From NCBI RefSeq assembly GCF_002734215.1, contig NZ_NSEB01000001.1, forward strand, positions 1-64,000: a stretch of DNA of 64,000 nt, in the 5' to 3' direction. Shown here in pieces: positions 26,126 through 34,129 of the stretch. Numbering within the stretch: the first letter of the stretch is position 1; every line of letters starts with the position of its first letter. This DNA comes from Fredinandcohnia onubensis (lineage in GTDB: Bacteria; Bacillota; Bacilli; Bacillales; Bacillaceae_L). Made by a program: the position numbers and the translations under genes. The notes below the pieces were generated by a model that saw only the letters and a program-made list of their open reading frames with translations, was not told where the DNA came from and ran no database searches.

Positions 26126-26968
26126 ATGGTTCGGCTTTTTACAAAGGATCTACATATTGGCTATGGCGACCGGTTAATCGTTAAGGACTTAAGTATTGAA
26201 ATTCCTGATCAAAAGATTACAACGATTATTGGTTCAAATGGCTGCGGAAAATCTACTCTGTTAAAAGCGATGTCACGTGTAATCCCACATCAATCTGGTT
26301 CGATTATTTTGGATGGAGAAAGTATCTCAAGGGAAAATACGAAAAAACTTGCAAAAAAGCTAGCCATACTCCCTCAAAGTCCTGAAAGCGCTAGTGGCTT
26401 GACAGTAGGAGAAATCGTTTCTTACGGACGTTTTCCCTATCAAAAAGGATTTGGCCGTCTAACAAATAAGGACATTGAAGTAATAAACTGGGCGCTCGAC
26501 GTTACGGGGACATCCTTTTTTAAATATCACCCTGTCGATTCACTTTCTGGCGGACAACGTCAACGTGTATGGATTGCAATGGCATTAGCTCAAGAAACGG
26601 AAATGATTTTTCTAGATGAACCTACAACTTACCTTGATATGGCGCATCAACTTGAGATATTAGAGCTCCTACATAAGCTTAACCAAGAACAGAAGCGGAC
26701 GATCGTAATGGTTCTACATGATTTAAATCATGCAGCACGTTTTGCTGATTACATAATTGCCCTCAAACATGGTCAAATCGTAAAGGCTGGTAGTTCTGAA
26801 GATGTGATTACGAACGAAGTCCTAAGAGAAGTGTTTCATATTGATGCTCTCATTGGGAAAGATCCACGAACAAATAAACCTATGTGTCTAACTTATCATT
26901 TATTAAAAGGAGAAAAATCAAATGAAGAAACTATTAATCCCCTTTCTACTAATCTTGTTACTATTTAG
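26126..26968 (+). CDS. Iron-siderophore ABC transporter ATP-binding protein (FecE/YusV-like)
   Basis: 280 aa ATPase that energises ferric-siderophore import. Walker A IGSNGCGKSTLLKAM (about 36-50), Q-loop LPQSPESASGLTVG, signature LSGGQRQRVWIAMALAQ, Walker B MIFLDEPTTYLDM, and the switch His in VLHDLNHAARF. The first gene of ATPase-SBP-permease-permease; its C-terminal 15 codons overlap the lipoprotein gene by 47 nt, with that gene's AAAGGAG ribosome site inside this coding region. Controlled by the Fur boxes upstream. Confidence 0.95.
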   Translation: MVRLFTKDLHIGYGDRLIVKDLSIEIPDQKITTIIGSNGCGKSTLLKAMSRVIPHQSGSIILDGESISRENTKKLAKKLAILPQSPESASGLTVGEIVSYGRFPYQKGFGRLTNKDIEVINWALDVTGTSFFKYHPVDSLSGGQRQRVWIAMALAQETEMIFLDEPTTYLDMAHQLEILELLHKLNQEQKRTIVMVLHDLNHAARFADYIIALKHGQIVKAGSSEDVITNEVLREVFHIDALIGKDPRTNKPMCLTYHLLKGEKSNEETINPLSTNLVTI

Positions 26969-27839
26969 TCTAGCTGCTTGCGGTGGCAGCACCAGTGAAT
27001 CAACCGGTACCTCAAAAGAAGAAAGTTCTTCTGATACAATTACATACCAATCTGAGAATGGACCTGTTGAAGTGCCCGCAAATCCAAAACGTGTGGTTGT
27101 GCTTTCTACCTTTGCAGGAAATGTTTTGGCATTGGATGTACCAGTCGTAGGTGTCGATTCTTGGTCTAAAGGAAATCCTCGTTATAAATTAGACGGTGTC
27201 GAGGAAGTAACTGATGAAAACCTAGAGAAAATCATTGAACTAGAGCCGGACCTAATCATCGGTCTCTCTACAATGAAAAACGTGGATAAATTAAAAGAAT
27301 TTGCTCCTGTTGTAACGTTTACTTATGGAAAATTGGATTATCTGTCTCAACAGTTAGAAATCGGTAAGTTGGTAAACAAAGAAGCTGAGGCACAAAAATG
27401 GATTGATGACTTTAAAAAACGTGCCAAAGAGGCTGGAGAAAAAATAAAGGCTAAAATTGGTAAAGATGCTACAGTTACAGTCATTGAAAATTTCGATAAG
27501 GAACTTTATGTCTTCGGTGATAACTGGGCACGCGGTACAGAGATTTTATATCAAGAAATGAAATTGAACATGCCAGAAAAGGTAAAAGAAATGGCACTAG
27601 AAGCAGGTTACTATTCATTATCCTTAGAGGTGCTTCCAGAGTTTGTTGGAGATTATCTAATTGTGAGTAAAGCAGAAGATACAGAAACTTCCTTTATGGA
27701 TTCAGAAACGTATAAAAATATTCCTGCTGTTAAAAACAACCAAGCTTATGTAGCAAATGCAAAGGAATTTTACTTTAATGATCCAATTACACTTGAATAT
27801 CAACTAGAATTTTTCATTGATTCATTTCTTGGCAACTAA
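26922..27839 (+). CDS. Iron-siderophore ABC transporter substrate-binding lipoprotein
   Basis: 305 aa. Signal peptide with lipobox LAAC (LFSLAACGGS, Cys about 20) followed by a Ser/Thr-rich linker. The class III binding-protein fold (PF01497 type) is shown by NPKRVVVLSTFAGNVLALDVPVVGVDSW, LEPDLIIGLSTMKNVDKLKEFAPVV and the long bridging helix. Resembles B. subtilis YfiY (hydroxamate siderophores). The ligand cannot be fixed from sequence. Confidence 0.93.
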   Translation: MKKLLIPFLLILLLFSLAACGGSTSESTGTSKEESSSDTITYQSENGPVEVPANPKRVVVLSTFAGNVLALDVPVVGVDSWSKGNPRYKLDGVEEVTDENLEKIIELEPDLIIGLSTMKNVDKLKEFAPVVTFTYGKLDYLSQQLEIGKLVNKEAEAQKWIDDFKKRAKEAGEKIKAKIGKDATVTVIENFDKELYVFGDNWARGTEILYQEMKLNMPEKVKEMALEAGYYSLSLEVLPEFVGDYLIVSKAEDTETSFMDSETYKNIPAVKNNQAYVANAKEFYFNDPITLEYQLEFFIDSFLGN

Positions 27840-27909
27840 GTATATATGGGGGAGTTCTTCTAACAAGAATTCCTCTTCTTTTATTCTAAAAAGGAAAAGA
27901 TGAGATACT

Positions 27910-28917
27910 ATGACAAAATACACAAATTCAGTTCCGTTTATTCTGAAACTTACCTTGGGCATTCTGCTCTTCATCATCGTGTTCATTATTTCATTGGTAT
28001 TTGGTGCTGCTGAGACGACTTTGAAAGAAGTATGGCTAGCTCTTTCAACTAACGTAAAGACCGACACCATCACCATGATTCGCGAAATCCGTGTTCCTAG
28101 AGAAATAGCAGCCGTATTTGTTGGAGCCGGTCTTTCGGTAGCAGGCGCTATTATGCAAGGTGTAACGAGGAATCCTCTGGCAGACCCTAGCATACTTGGA
28201 TTAACGGCTGGTGCTAATGCAGCTCTTGCTTTAACCATTGCTTTGGTTCCTACTGCCAACTATTTTACTATTATGCTCGCCTGTTTTATTGGAGCTGGCA
28301 TTGGAACCATTTTGGTCATAAGTATTAGCTCAGCCAAAAAAGGAGGATTTTCCCCCCTTCGAATTGTGTTAGCTGGGGCTGCTGTATCTGCTTTTCTTTA
28401 TGCAGTTGCCGATGGGATTGCACTATATTTTAATATTTCTAAAGACGTTTCAATGTGGAGTGCTGGTGGTATTATTGGAACCACTTGGGCTCAGCTTCAA
28501 GTCATCATTCCTTTCATCATAATTGGCATTTTGGTTTCTCTGTTTCTCTCAAGGCAGCTGACGATACTTAGTCTAAATGAGGAAATTGCGATAGGGTTAG
28601 GTCAAAAAATTTTACTGATTAAGGTTTTATTATTCGTAATCGTTATCATGCTAGCAGGTGCATCGGTTGCACTCGTTGGAAATCTTACCTTTCTTGGTTT
28701 GATGATTCCCCATTTTGTAAGAGCCATTGTTGGAACAGATTATCGCTATATTCTTCCGATGTCAGCTGTTGCTGGTGCTACCTTTATGGTATTTGCAGAT
28801 ACGCTTGGACGAAATTTAAATGCTCCCTTTGAAACACCAGTGCCTGCGATTGTAGCCATATTGGGGCTTCCTTTCTTCCTATTCATTGTCCATAAAGGAG
28901 GGAAGACTTTTTCATGA
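27910..28917 (+). CDS. Iron-siderophore ABC transporter permease, first subunit (FecCD family)
   Basis: 335 aa with about nine or ten membrane segments. FecCD/BtuC signatures: VPREIAAVFVGAGLSVAGAIMQ, the family GVTRNPLADPSILGLTAGANA, and the ATPase-coupling region LVGNLTFLGLMIPHFVRAIVG. Separated by 70 nt from the lipoprotein gene and overlapping the next permease by 4 nt (ATGA), so the two permeases are co-translated as a heterodimer. YfiZ-like. Confidence 0.94.
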   Translation: MTKYTNSVPFILKLTLGILLFIIVFIISLVFGAAETTLKEVWLALSTNVKTDTITMIREIRVPREIAAVFVGAGLSVAGAIMQGVTRNPLADPSILGLTAGANAALALTIALVPTANYFTIMLACFIGAGIGTILVISISSAKKGGFSPLRIVLAGAAVSAFLYAVADGIALYFNISKDVSMWSAGGIIGTTWAQLQVIIPFIIIGILVSLFLSRQLTILSLNEEIAIGLGQKILLIKVLLFVIVIMLAGASVALVGNLTFLGLMIPHFVRAIVGTDYRYILPMSAVAGATFMVFADTLGRNLNAPFETPVPAIVAILGLPFFLFIVHKGGKTFS

Positions 28918-29924
28918 TCCATCCAAGTTTACGTAACAAACATCGCTTTTTACTCATTGGAATCTTTATAATGATCATCATAACAACTATCGTTAGTATG
29001 GGACTGGGCTACTCCTCCTTGTCTTATAATAGGTTAATTCCTACACTTTTAGGAGAAGGGACTTTTAAAGAAGAATTTGTGTTATTCTCTGTACGTTTAC
29101 CACGTATTATTATCACACTTCTTGCCGGAATGGCACTCGCTCTATCCGGGGCTATCTTACAAGGAGTTACACGAAATGATCTCGCAGATCCTGGAATCAT
29201 TGGGATTAATTCTGGGGCAGGTGTAGCCATTTCAGTCTTCTTTTTGTATGTTCCGATTGATGCCGGATCATTTATTTATTTGCTTCCTGTTGTAGCGTTT
29301 ATCGGTGCCTTCATAACAGCATGCTTAATTTATCTATTTTCATATAGCAAAAGTGAAGGCCTCCAACCAGTAAGACTAATCTTAATAGGTGTTGGGTTTT
29401 CAATGGCTTTATCAGGCACAATGGTCCTACTCATTTCCTCCTCTGAGCGTGAAAAAGTAGACTTTATTGCCAGATGGTTAGCGGGGAATATATGGGGGAC
29501 AGACTGGCCATTTATACTGGCACTCCTACCTTGGTTGCTTGTGCTGATCCCCTTTACTCTTTTTAAAGCGAATCGCTTGAATATCCTTAATTTAAGTGAG
29601 GCAACCGCAATTGGGCTAGGTATCTCCATTGAAAAAGAAAGGCTGCTTTTACTAGTAACAGCAGTTGCATTAGCCGCTGCCGCTGTTTCTGTTACTGGTG
29701 GCATTGCCTTTATTGGTTTAATGGCTCCACATATCGCAAAAACATTAGTAGGAGCACGTCATCAGCTTTTTATCCCACTTGCTGTGCTCATTGGTGGGTG
29801 GCTATTATTATTTGCTGATACAATCGGGCGCAATATTGTGGAACCAGAAGGTATTGCCGCTGGAATTATGACTGCTCTTATAGGAGCACCTTATTTTATT
29901 TATCTTTTGCTGAAGAAAGCGTGA
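28914..29924 (+). CDS. Iron-siderophore ABC transporter permease, second subunit (FecCD family)
   Basis: 336 aa, paralogue of the preceding permease. LPRIIITLLAGMALALSGAILQ, GVTRNDLADPGIIGINSGAGVA and VTGGIAFIGLMAPHIAKTLVG are the matching signatures. About nine to ten membrane segments. Last gene of the importer operon, with a strong terminator 5 nt later. YfhA-like. Confidence 0.94.
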   Translation: MIHPSLRNKHRFLLIGIFIMIIITTIVSMGLGYSSLSYNRLIPTLLGEGTFKEEFVLFSVRLPRIIITLLAGMALALSGAILQGVTRNDLADPGIIGINSGAGVAISVFFLYVPIDAGSFIYLLPVVAFIGAFITACLIYLFSYSKSEGLQPVRLILIGVGFSMALSGTMVLLISSSEREKVDFIARWLAGNIWGTDWPFILALLPWLLVLIPFTLFKANRLNILNLSEATAIGLGISIEKERLLLLVTAVALAAAAVSVTGGIAFIGLMAPHIAKTLVGARHQLFIPLAVLIGGWLLLFADTIGRNIVEPEGIAAGIMTALIGAPYFIYLLLKKA

Positions 29925-29945
29925 TTTTTAAATCACGCTTTTTTT
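29916..29945 (+). terminator. Terminator of the siderophore importer operon
   Basis: AAGCGTGATTT / AAATCACGCTT stem followed by T7; the stop codon lies in the upstream arm. Confidence 0.9.
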
Positions 29946-29954
29946 AAAAAAGGA

Positions 29955-30287
29955 TTAATCGGAAAAACGCAAATCGACTAACATGTTTGCTGGGATATAA
30001 TGAACTTCTCCAAATTTATCGATGACATGCAGTTTGTTTTGTAGAGCATCATAATGATGGATAGTGCCGAGAAGGAGTTTGTGGTGTTTCGCTTCATAAT
30101 GCGTGATCACGAGTTCTCTCCCCTCCTCCATTGCCTCACAAAGAATACCATTCATCTCTTCAACTTGCTGTTCATCGAGTTCTGGTTTTAGCTCATACGT
30201 GTCTTCTTCCGTCCAATCTCTTAGTATTTTTACATGCTCTGGCAGCATCATTGCTGTCCATTTTATGGATCCGCGATCCCGTATCAT
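29955..30287 (-). CDS. yqjX: YolD-like protein (YqjX)
   Basis: 110 aa YolD-family protein: IRDRGSIKWTAMMLPEHVKILRDW at the N-terminus is the family hallmark, with a small beta-rich end. Members are nearly always paired with UvrX-type Y-family polymerases and are thought to assist them. Here it lies 202 nt after yqjW, the gap being filled by a dispersed repeat (30310-30484). It may lose co-expression if that element terminates or is processed. Confidence 0.88.
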   Translation of the reverse strand: MIRDRGSIKWTAMMLPEHVKILRDWTEEDTYELKPELDEQQVEEMNGILCEAMEEGRELVITHYEAKHHKLLLGTIHHYDALQNKLHVIDKFGEVHYIPANMLVDLRFSD

Positions 30288-30309
30288 TGCTAATTACCTT
30301 CTTTCTTAC

Positions 30310-30484
30310 GTCTAGCTCCAGCACCTAGCCCCTCGAGGTCGCTTCACCCCTCCTGCGGCGGTAACAGCCTCCTCGTCGGGGTTCCAGCGCTTGTCGGACT
30401 TGCACAGGATGTGCTGACATCGACGTTTGCCACAGGACGTGGCGGTTTTTAGTCGATGTTCCTCTTTCTGGTGCTTGCGCTTTT
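30310..30484 (-). repeat. Dispersed structured repeat A (about 175 bp) between yqjW and yqjX
   Basis: GC-richer than its surroundings, with imperfect inverted ends (AGCTCCAGCACC versus GGTGCTTGCGCT). It contains a multi-hairpin module: GCAC-aggat-GTGC (30402-30414), then an outer stem ACATCGAC (30417-30424) / GTCGATGT (30452-30459) enclosing GCCAC-aggac-GTGGC (30429-30443). The reading frame across it (30312-30509) is an artefact of low stop frequency. I recall near-identical elements from other Bacillus genomes; unverified here. Confidence 0.8.
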
Positions 30485-30489
30485 GGTTT

Positions 30490-31752
30490 CTATTCCGCCT
30501 TATGTCCACCGACTAGCTTACTACGGTGTCTTGATGTTCCGGCATTTGTGTAGGATACTGCACGCAGGATTGCATCGGAACCGTATTTCCCACGAATACC
30601 ATCCATCACATAACCAAGCTTATGCTGCTTGACTCGGTTGAGATAAAACAAATCCAATTGCATTTGTGTGTCATCTTCAATATTAGAAAGTGCAATTGAG
30701 ATTTTACGGACTGTCTTCTGTGCATAAAATTTCTCAAATAACTCAAGACAAACGCGGTACATCTCCATTGTGATATTTGTCGGAGTATCAATGGTTTTCG
30801 AACGATAAAATCCTCCGCCAAACTCATCACGGCTATAATGAATACCGAGGCTAATTGTTCTCCCTGCTTTTTTATGTCTTCGTGCACGCCTCGCTACCTC
30901 TTCGCACATTTCAAGAATGACATGTTTGACTTCTTCCGGATCTGGATAATCACGCATAAGAATTTGACTTTTCCCAAAACTGATCTGTCCCTGTATAATG
31001 GGTGCACCAATTTCTGATAAATCCACACCCCAAGCATGGTAATACAGCTGATTTCCCATGACTCCGAATTTTTTCTCAAGTAGTTCAAGTGGATAATGGG
31101 CAAGCTGCCCAACCGTTGTAATCCCCATCCCATTTAAGGTTCGCTCAACTCTACCCCCAATCCCCCACATTTCTCTTAGCGGCGAGACTGTCCATAGTTT
31201 TTCTGGGATATCATCATAGGTCCATTCTGCAATTCCCTTTTTCTTGGCCTCTAAATCTAAGCAGAGCTTTGACATCAACATATTAGGACCAATACCAATG
31301 GCACAAGCAAGCCCATATTCGGCCTCGATTTCCTGCTTGATTTTACGTGCAATCGTTGTTGCGTCTCCCCATAATTTTTCAGTCCCATCAATCTTTATAA
31401 AGCTTTCATCTACGCTATACACATGGATCGCACTTTTAGGTACATACCGGTTAAAAAGTCTCGTAATTTCCGTTGAAATTCGTAAATACATGGCCATTTT
31501 TGGATTTACAATTTTAATTCGTGGATCCTTAGGGATTTCAAAAAGTCTTGATCCTGTTTTGATCCCAAATTCCTTCTTTAGCTTTGGTGAAGCAGCAAGC
31601 ACAATACTTCCCTGGCGCTCCGTATCTCCAACAACGGCTAAATAACACTCGAGGGGATCAAGACCTAATAAAACTGCAGCACAGCTTGCATAGAAGCTTT
31701 TTATATCCACGCACAAAATCTTTTGAACGGGCAACTGGCTGTAATCCACCAT
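30490..31752 (-). CDS. yqjW: UV-damage repair Y-family DNA polymerase UvrX (YqjW)
   Basis: 420 aa translesion polymerase. Palm motifs LCVDIKSFYASCAAV (about 13) with the first catalytic Asp and VYSVDESFIKID (about 118) with the second Asp-Glu; helix-hairpin-helix WGIGGRVERTLNGMGITTVGQL; C-terminal clamp-binding QLDLF. Second Y-family polymerase of the window; polYA/YqjH-like is at 48799. Its promoter carries two LexA-type boxes, so it is an SOS gene. Followed by yolD-like yqjX. Confidence 0.93.
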   Translation of the reverse strand: MVDYSQLPVQKILCVDIKSFYASCAAVLLGLDPLECYLAVVGDTERQGSIVLAASPKLKKEFGIKTGSRLFEIPKDPRIKIVNPKMAMYLRISTEITRLFNRYVPKSAIHVYSVDESFIKIDGTEKLWGDATTIARKIKQEIEAEYGLACAIGIGPNMLMSKLCLDLEAKKKGIAEWTYDDIPEKLWTVSPLREMWGIGGRVERTLNGMGITTVGQLAHYPLELLEKKFGVMGNQLYYHAWGVDLSEIGAPIIQGQISFGKSQILMRDYPDPEEVKHVILEMCEEVARRARRHKKAGRTISLGIHYSRDEFGGGFYRSKTIDTPTNITMEMYRVCLELFEKFYAQKTVRKISIALSNIEDDTQMQLDLFYLNRVKQHKLGYVMDGIRGKYGSDAILRAVSYTNAGTSRHRSKLVGGHKAE

Positions 31753-31770
31753 TTAACATCATCTCCAAAA

Positions 31771-31784
31771 AGAATATATGTTCG
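31771..31784. promoter_or_regulatory. LexA (DinR) box, downstream copy
   Basis: AGAATATATGTTCG (minus strand CGAACATATATTCT) matches 12 of 14 positions of the Bacillus LexA box CGAACRNRYGTTYG. It lies between the -10 element and the yqjW start. Confidence 0.75.
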
Positions 31785-31797
31785 TATTGTATTCTTA

Positions 31798-31826
31798 ATA
31801 ATAGGAGAATATACGTTCGATTTCAA
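31798..31826 (-). promoter_or_regulatory. Sigma-A promoter of yqjW
   Basis: Minus strand TTGAAA (31826-31821), 17-nt spacer, TATTAT (31803-31798). The spacer contains the upstream LexA box, so repressor binding would block polymerase. Confidence 0.7.
31806..31819. promoter_or_regulatory. LexA (DinR) box, upstream copy within the promoter spacer
   Basis: AGAATATACGTTCG (minus strand CGAACGTATATTCT), 12 of 14 matches to CGAACRNRYGTTYG, 35 bp from the second box (start to start). Confidence 0.75.
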
Positions 31827-31880
31827 TGGAAATTTTAAGAAGAATTTAAAATGGTGTTTACATCGAATACAGAAGAACAT

Positions 31881-31921
31881 AAAAAAACCAACACGCTTAG
31901 AGTAGCGAATTGGTTTTTTTG
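31881..31921. terminator. Bidirectional terminator after the GNAT gene
   Basis: ACCAA-ca-CGCT / AGCG-aa-TTGGT stem flanked by A7 and T7, so it can work in both directions. Adjacent to the stop codon at 31924. Confidence 0.8.
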
Positions 31922-31923
31922 TC

Positions 31924-32424
31924 TTATATGGTCAATCGAAACGCTTTGACGATAATCCCATCATTTGCAGGCTCAAAATCATATTGTGGTAATCGCTCGA
32001 AGCCGTGCTTTGTATATAGCCGAATCGCCTGTTTCATGAATTCACCGGTATGTAATCCAATATACTGGTGCTTTTTCGCTTTGGAACGATTTATGCATTC
32101 ATCAATCAAAGCTGAAGCTACACCCTTTCCACGAGCCTCAGGATTTACTGCTAGCATTCGAATTTCAGGATAATCCAACTCCTCTAACTGACCTTCGTAT
32201 GCGTCTGTTTTAGCAGGAAACAAGACTACACTCCCGACAATTTTTTCATTAAGCTCACATACAATAAGCTCAGAACCGTAAAGGCGGTCAGCCTCAGAAG
32301 AAATTGCCTGCTTAAGAGCTCGCCAATGAGCAGCTGGAATTGCCTTGGAATGCTCACGATAAGCGGCAACTCGTTGCTCTCGAATGGAATCCAATTCATC
32401 GAGTTTAGCATCACGAATTTTCAT
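31924..32424 (-). CDS. GNAT family N-acetyltransferase
   Basis: 166 aa. Motif A is LAVNPEARGKGVASALIDECI (R-G-x-G-V-A, about 100-120), preceded by the beta strand IVGSVVLFPAKTDAYEGQ and followed by YIGLHTGEFMKQAIRLYTKHGFERL. Acceptor unknown. Follows the reductase gene by 13 nt and is probably co-transcribed with it. Confidence 0.85.
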   Translation of the reverse strand: MKIRDAKLDELDSIREQRVAAYREHSKAIPAAHWRALKQAISSEADRLYGSELIVCELNEKIVGSVVLFPAKTDAYEGQLEELDYPEIRMLAVNPEARGKGVASALIDECINRSKAKKHQYIGLHTGEFMKQAIRLYTKHGFERLPQYDFEPANDGIIVKAFRLTI

Positions 32425-32437
32425 GTTCCATTTTCAC

Positions 32438-33478
32438 CTACCCTTTTATCAAAAATTTTTCTTTTTTATTGCTCAATTTTTCACGGTTATGTTCGGAAAG
32501 CCATACCGATTCATCTGGTCCTTTAGGAAGGATATTGACTTCTCCTTTTGTAGGGTCAATGGTGATGGATAGGTGGTAATGACGCTTAATGGCATCAAAA
32601 TCAGTCGTTTCACCGAAACCAGGTGTCTGAAACAAATCGCGGGCATAGCCCCATAGATTAGGAAACTCACGAATTAAATTACGGTTAGTGCGAAAAGCCG
32701 AATAATAAGCAGCATCAAAACGAACCAAAGTGGTGTATAATCGGACATCCGAATCCGTGATAAAATCCCCAAATAAGAAACGTTGCTTGGACAAACGCTC
32801 CTCTAACTCATCTAATCTAGCAAACAATTGATCATAGGCATGCTCATAAGCCTCCTGAGAATGAGCGAATCCACATTTGTACACGCCATTATTTACATCA
32901 TGAAAAATGACATCGTTCAATGCATCGATTTCTTGACGTAATCCACTCGGATATAAATCTGGAGCATTTTCCTTGTGGAAAGGAGCCCAAACCGTTTCAA
33001 AATAGTTGGTAAGCTTAAAATAATCATTATTCACAGCCTGTTTGGTTTCAAGATCAACCATGACTGGTACAGTCGGTCTACCCGTATAATTAGGGTCCGC
33101 ATTCTTATAGACCTCGCTCACATACTGAACACTAAGAACAGGGTCAACTCCATTGTCATCTAAGGAAAATTCCCAATCTACACGCTCGATTCTTGGTCTC
33201 ATTGGACTTACTTTCCCTAAGCTAATCGCGTTTTCTAATCCAAGAATTTTACGCACAATCACAGCGCGATGTGCCCATGGACATGCGGCTGACCAAAGTA
33301 AGCGGTAGCGGCCAGACTCAACGGGTAATTCACCAAGCTGATTTCCGAAAGGTGCAGTAAAGCGATTCGTTTGACGATTAAAAGAGCCATCGGCTTTTAT
33401 TTCTACTGGTTTTTTTGATGTATCATTGTTCGATTCAACAGGAATCGCACAGCTAAATGTCTGGTCATTTTGTGACAT
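32438..33478 (-). CDS. Glutathionyl-hydroquinone reductase-like (Xi-class GST) protein
   Basis: 346 aa. Thioredoxin-fold start with the Xi-class active site SAACPWAHRAVIVRKILGL (Cys about 65), then the GST C-terminal helical domain with DSDVRLYTTLVRFDAAYYSAFRTN (Tyr-rich, conserved) near residue 250. In proteobacteria and fungi these enzymes reduce glutathionyl-hydroquinones. Bacillaceae normally make bacillithiol instead of glutathione, so the true thiol partner is uncertain. Upstream gap holds the 53-bp repeat array. Ends with an acetyltransferase gene on the same strand. Confidence 0.88.
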   Translation of the reverse strand: MSQNDQTFSCAIPVESNNDTSKKPVEIKADGSFNRQTNRFTAPFGNQLGELPVESGRYRLLWSAACPWAHRAVIVRKILGLENAISLGKVSPMRPRIERVDWEFSLDDNGVDPVLSVQYVSEVYKNADPNYTGRPTVPVMVDLETKQAVNNDYFKLTNYFETVWAPFHKENAPDLYPSGLRQEIDALNDVIFHDVNNGVYKCGFAHSQEAYEHAYDQLFARLDELEERLSKQRFLFGDFITDSDVRLYTTLVRFDAAYYSAFRTNRNLIREFPNLWGYARDLFQTPGFGETTDFDAIKRHYHLSITIDPTKGEVNILPKGPDESVWLSEHNREKLSNKKEKFLIKG

Positions 33479-33610
33479 GTAATCCTCTCCCTCAAGAATT
33501 AAATTAAAACATAGTAACTCAATGTGTTTAATGTAATTTACTCATTATCTAAATTAAACGTCAAGGAATAAACTCCTAAAAATCAAGTGACCTTATGAAC
33601 TCTTTTTATT

Positions 33611-34054
33611 TGCGGAATATCATTTATCGTTTTGCGGTGTGGTGATATATCGATTAGCTCCTTTGCGGTATACCATTTATCGTTTTACGAGGTGATGGTA
33701 TATCGATTAGCCCCTTTGCGGTATATCATTTGTCGTTTTGCGATGCAATGGTATACCGATTAGCTCCTTTGCGGGATACCATTTATCGTTTTGCTGTGTG
33801 GTGATATACCGATTAGCTCCTTTGCGGGATACCATTTATCGTTTTGCGATGTGGTGGTATACCGATTAGCCCTGTTGCGGGATACTATTTATTGTTTTGC
33901 GGTGTGATGGTATATCGATTAGCCCCTTTGCGGGATACCATTTATCGTTTTGCGATGTGGTGGTATACCGATTAGCTCCTTTGCGGATACCATTTATCGT
34001 TTTGCGGTTTGATGGTATACCGATTAGCTCCTTTGCGGTTACCATTTATCGGGT
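33611..34054. repeat. 53-bp tandem repeat array, about 8.4 units
   Basis: Units start (TGCGG) at 33611, 33664, 33717, 33770, 33823, 33876, 33929, 33982 and 34034; the spacing is 53 throughout, except 52 before the last, partial unit. Each unit holds a half A (GCGGGATACCATTTATCG) and a related half B (GTGGTATACCGATTAGC), so the ancestral unit was about 26 bp. ATACCA in A and TGGTAT in B are mutually complementary. 53 is not a multiple of three and every frame is interrupted, so it is not a protein repeat. It occupies most of the 651-nt gap 33479-34129; the remainder holds no gene I can see apart from the terminator at 34092. Confidence 0.93.
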
Positions 34055-34091
34055 TACAAATAGTACACATGGTCGATTTTAATAAATAGAT

Positions 34092-34119
34092 AAAAAATAC
34101 CCCTTAAAAAAGGAGTATT
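34092..34119 (-). terminator. Terminator after the SDR gene
   Basis: Minus strand AATACTCCT / AGGGGTATT stem (one G-T pair), then a short T run. Confidence 0.75.
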
Positions 34120-34129
34120 GATGGTACTA

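Noticed and set aside
30312-30509. 65-aa minus-strand reading frame across repeat A
   Set aside because: It coincides with a structured, GC-richer dispersed repeat and has no family. The frame reflects low stop frequency in the repeat.
33611-34054. CRISPR array
   Set aside because: There are no unique spacers: the whole 53-bp unit repeats, and no cas gene is in the window.
33897-34082. 61-aa plus-strand frame in the 53-bp array
   Set aside because: The unit length is not a multiple of three, so the repeated peptide cannot keep its phase; a chance frame.
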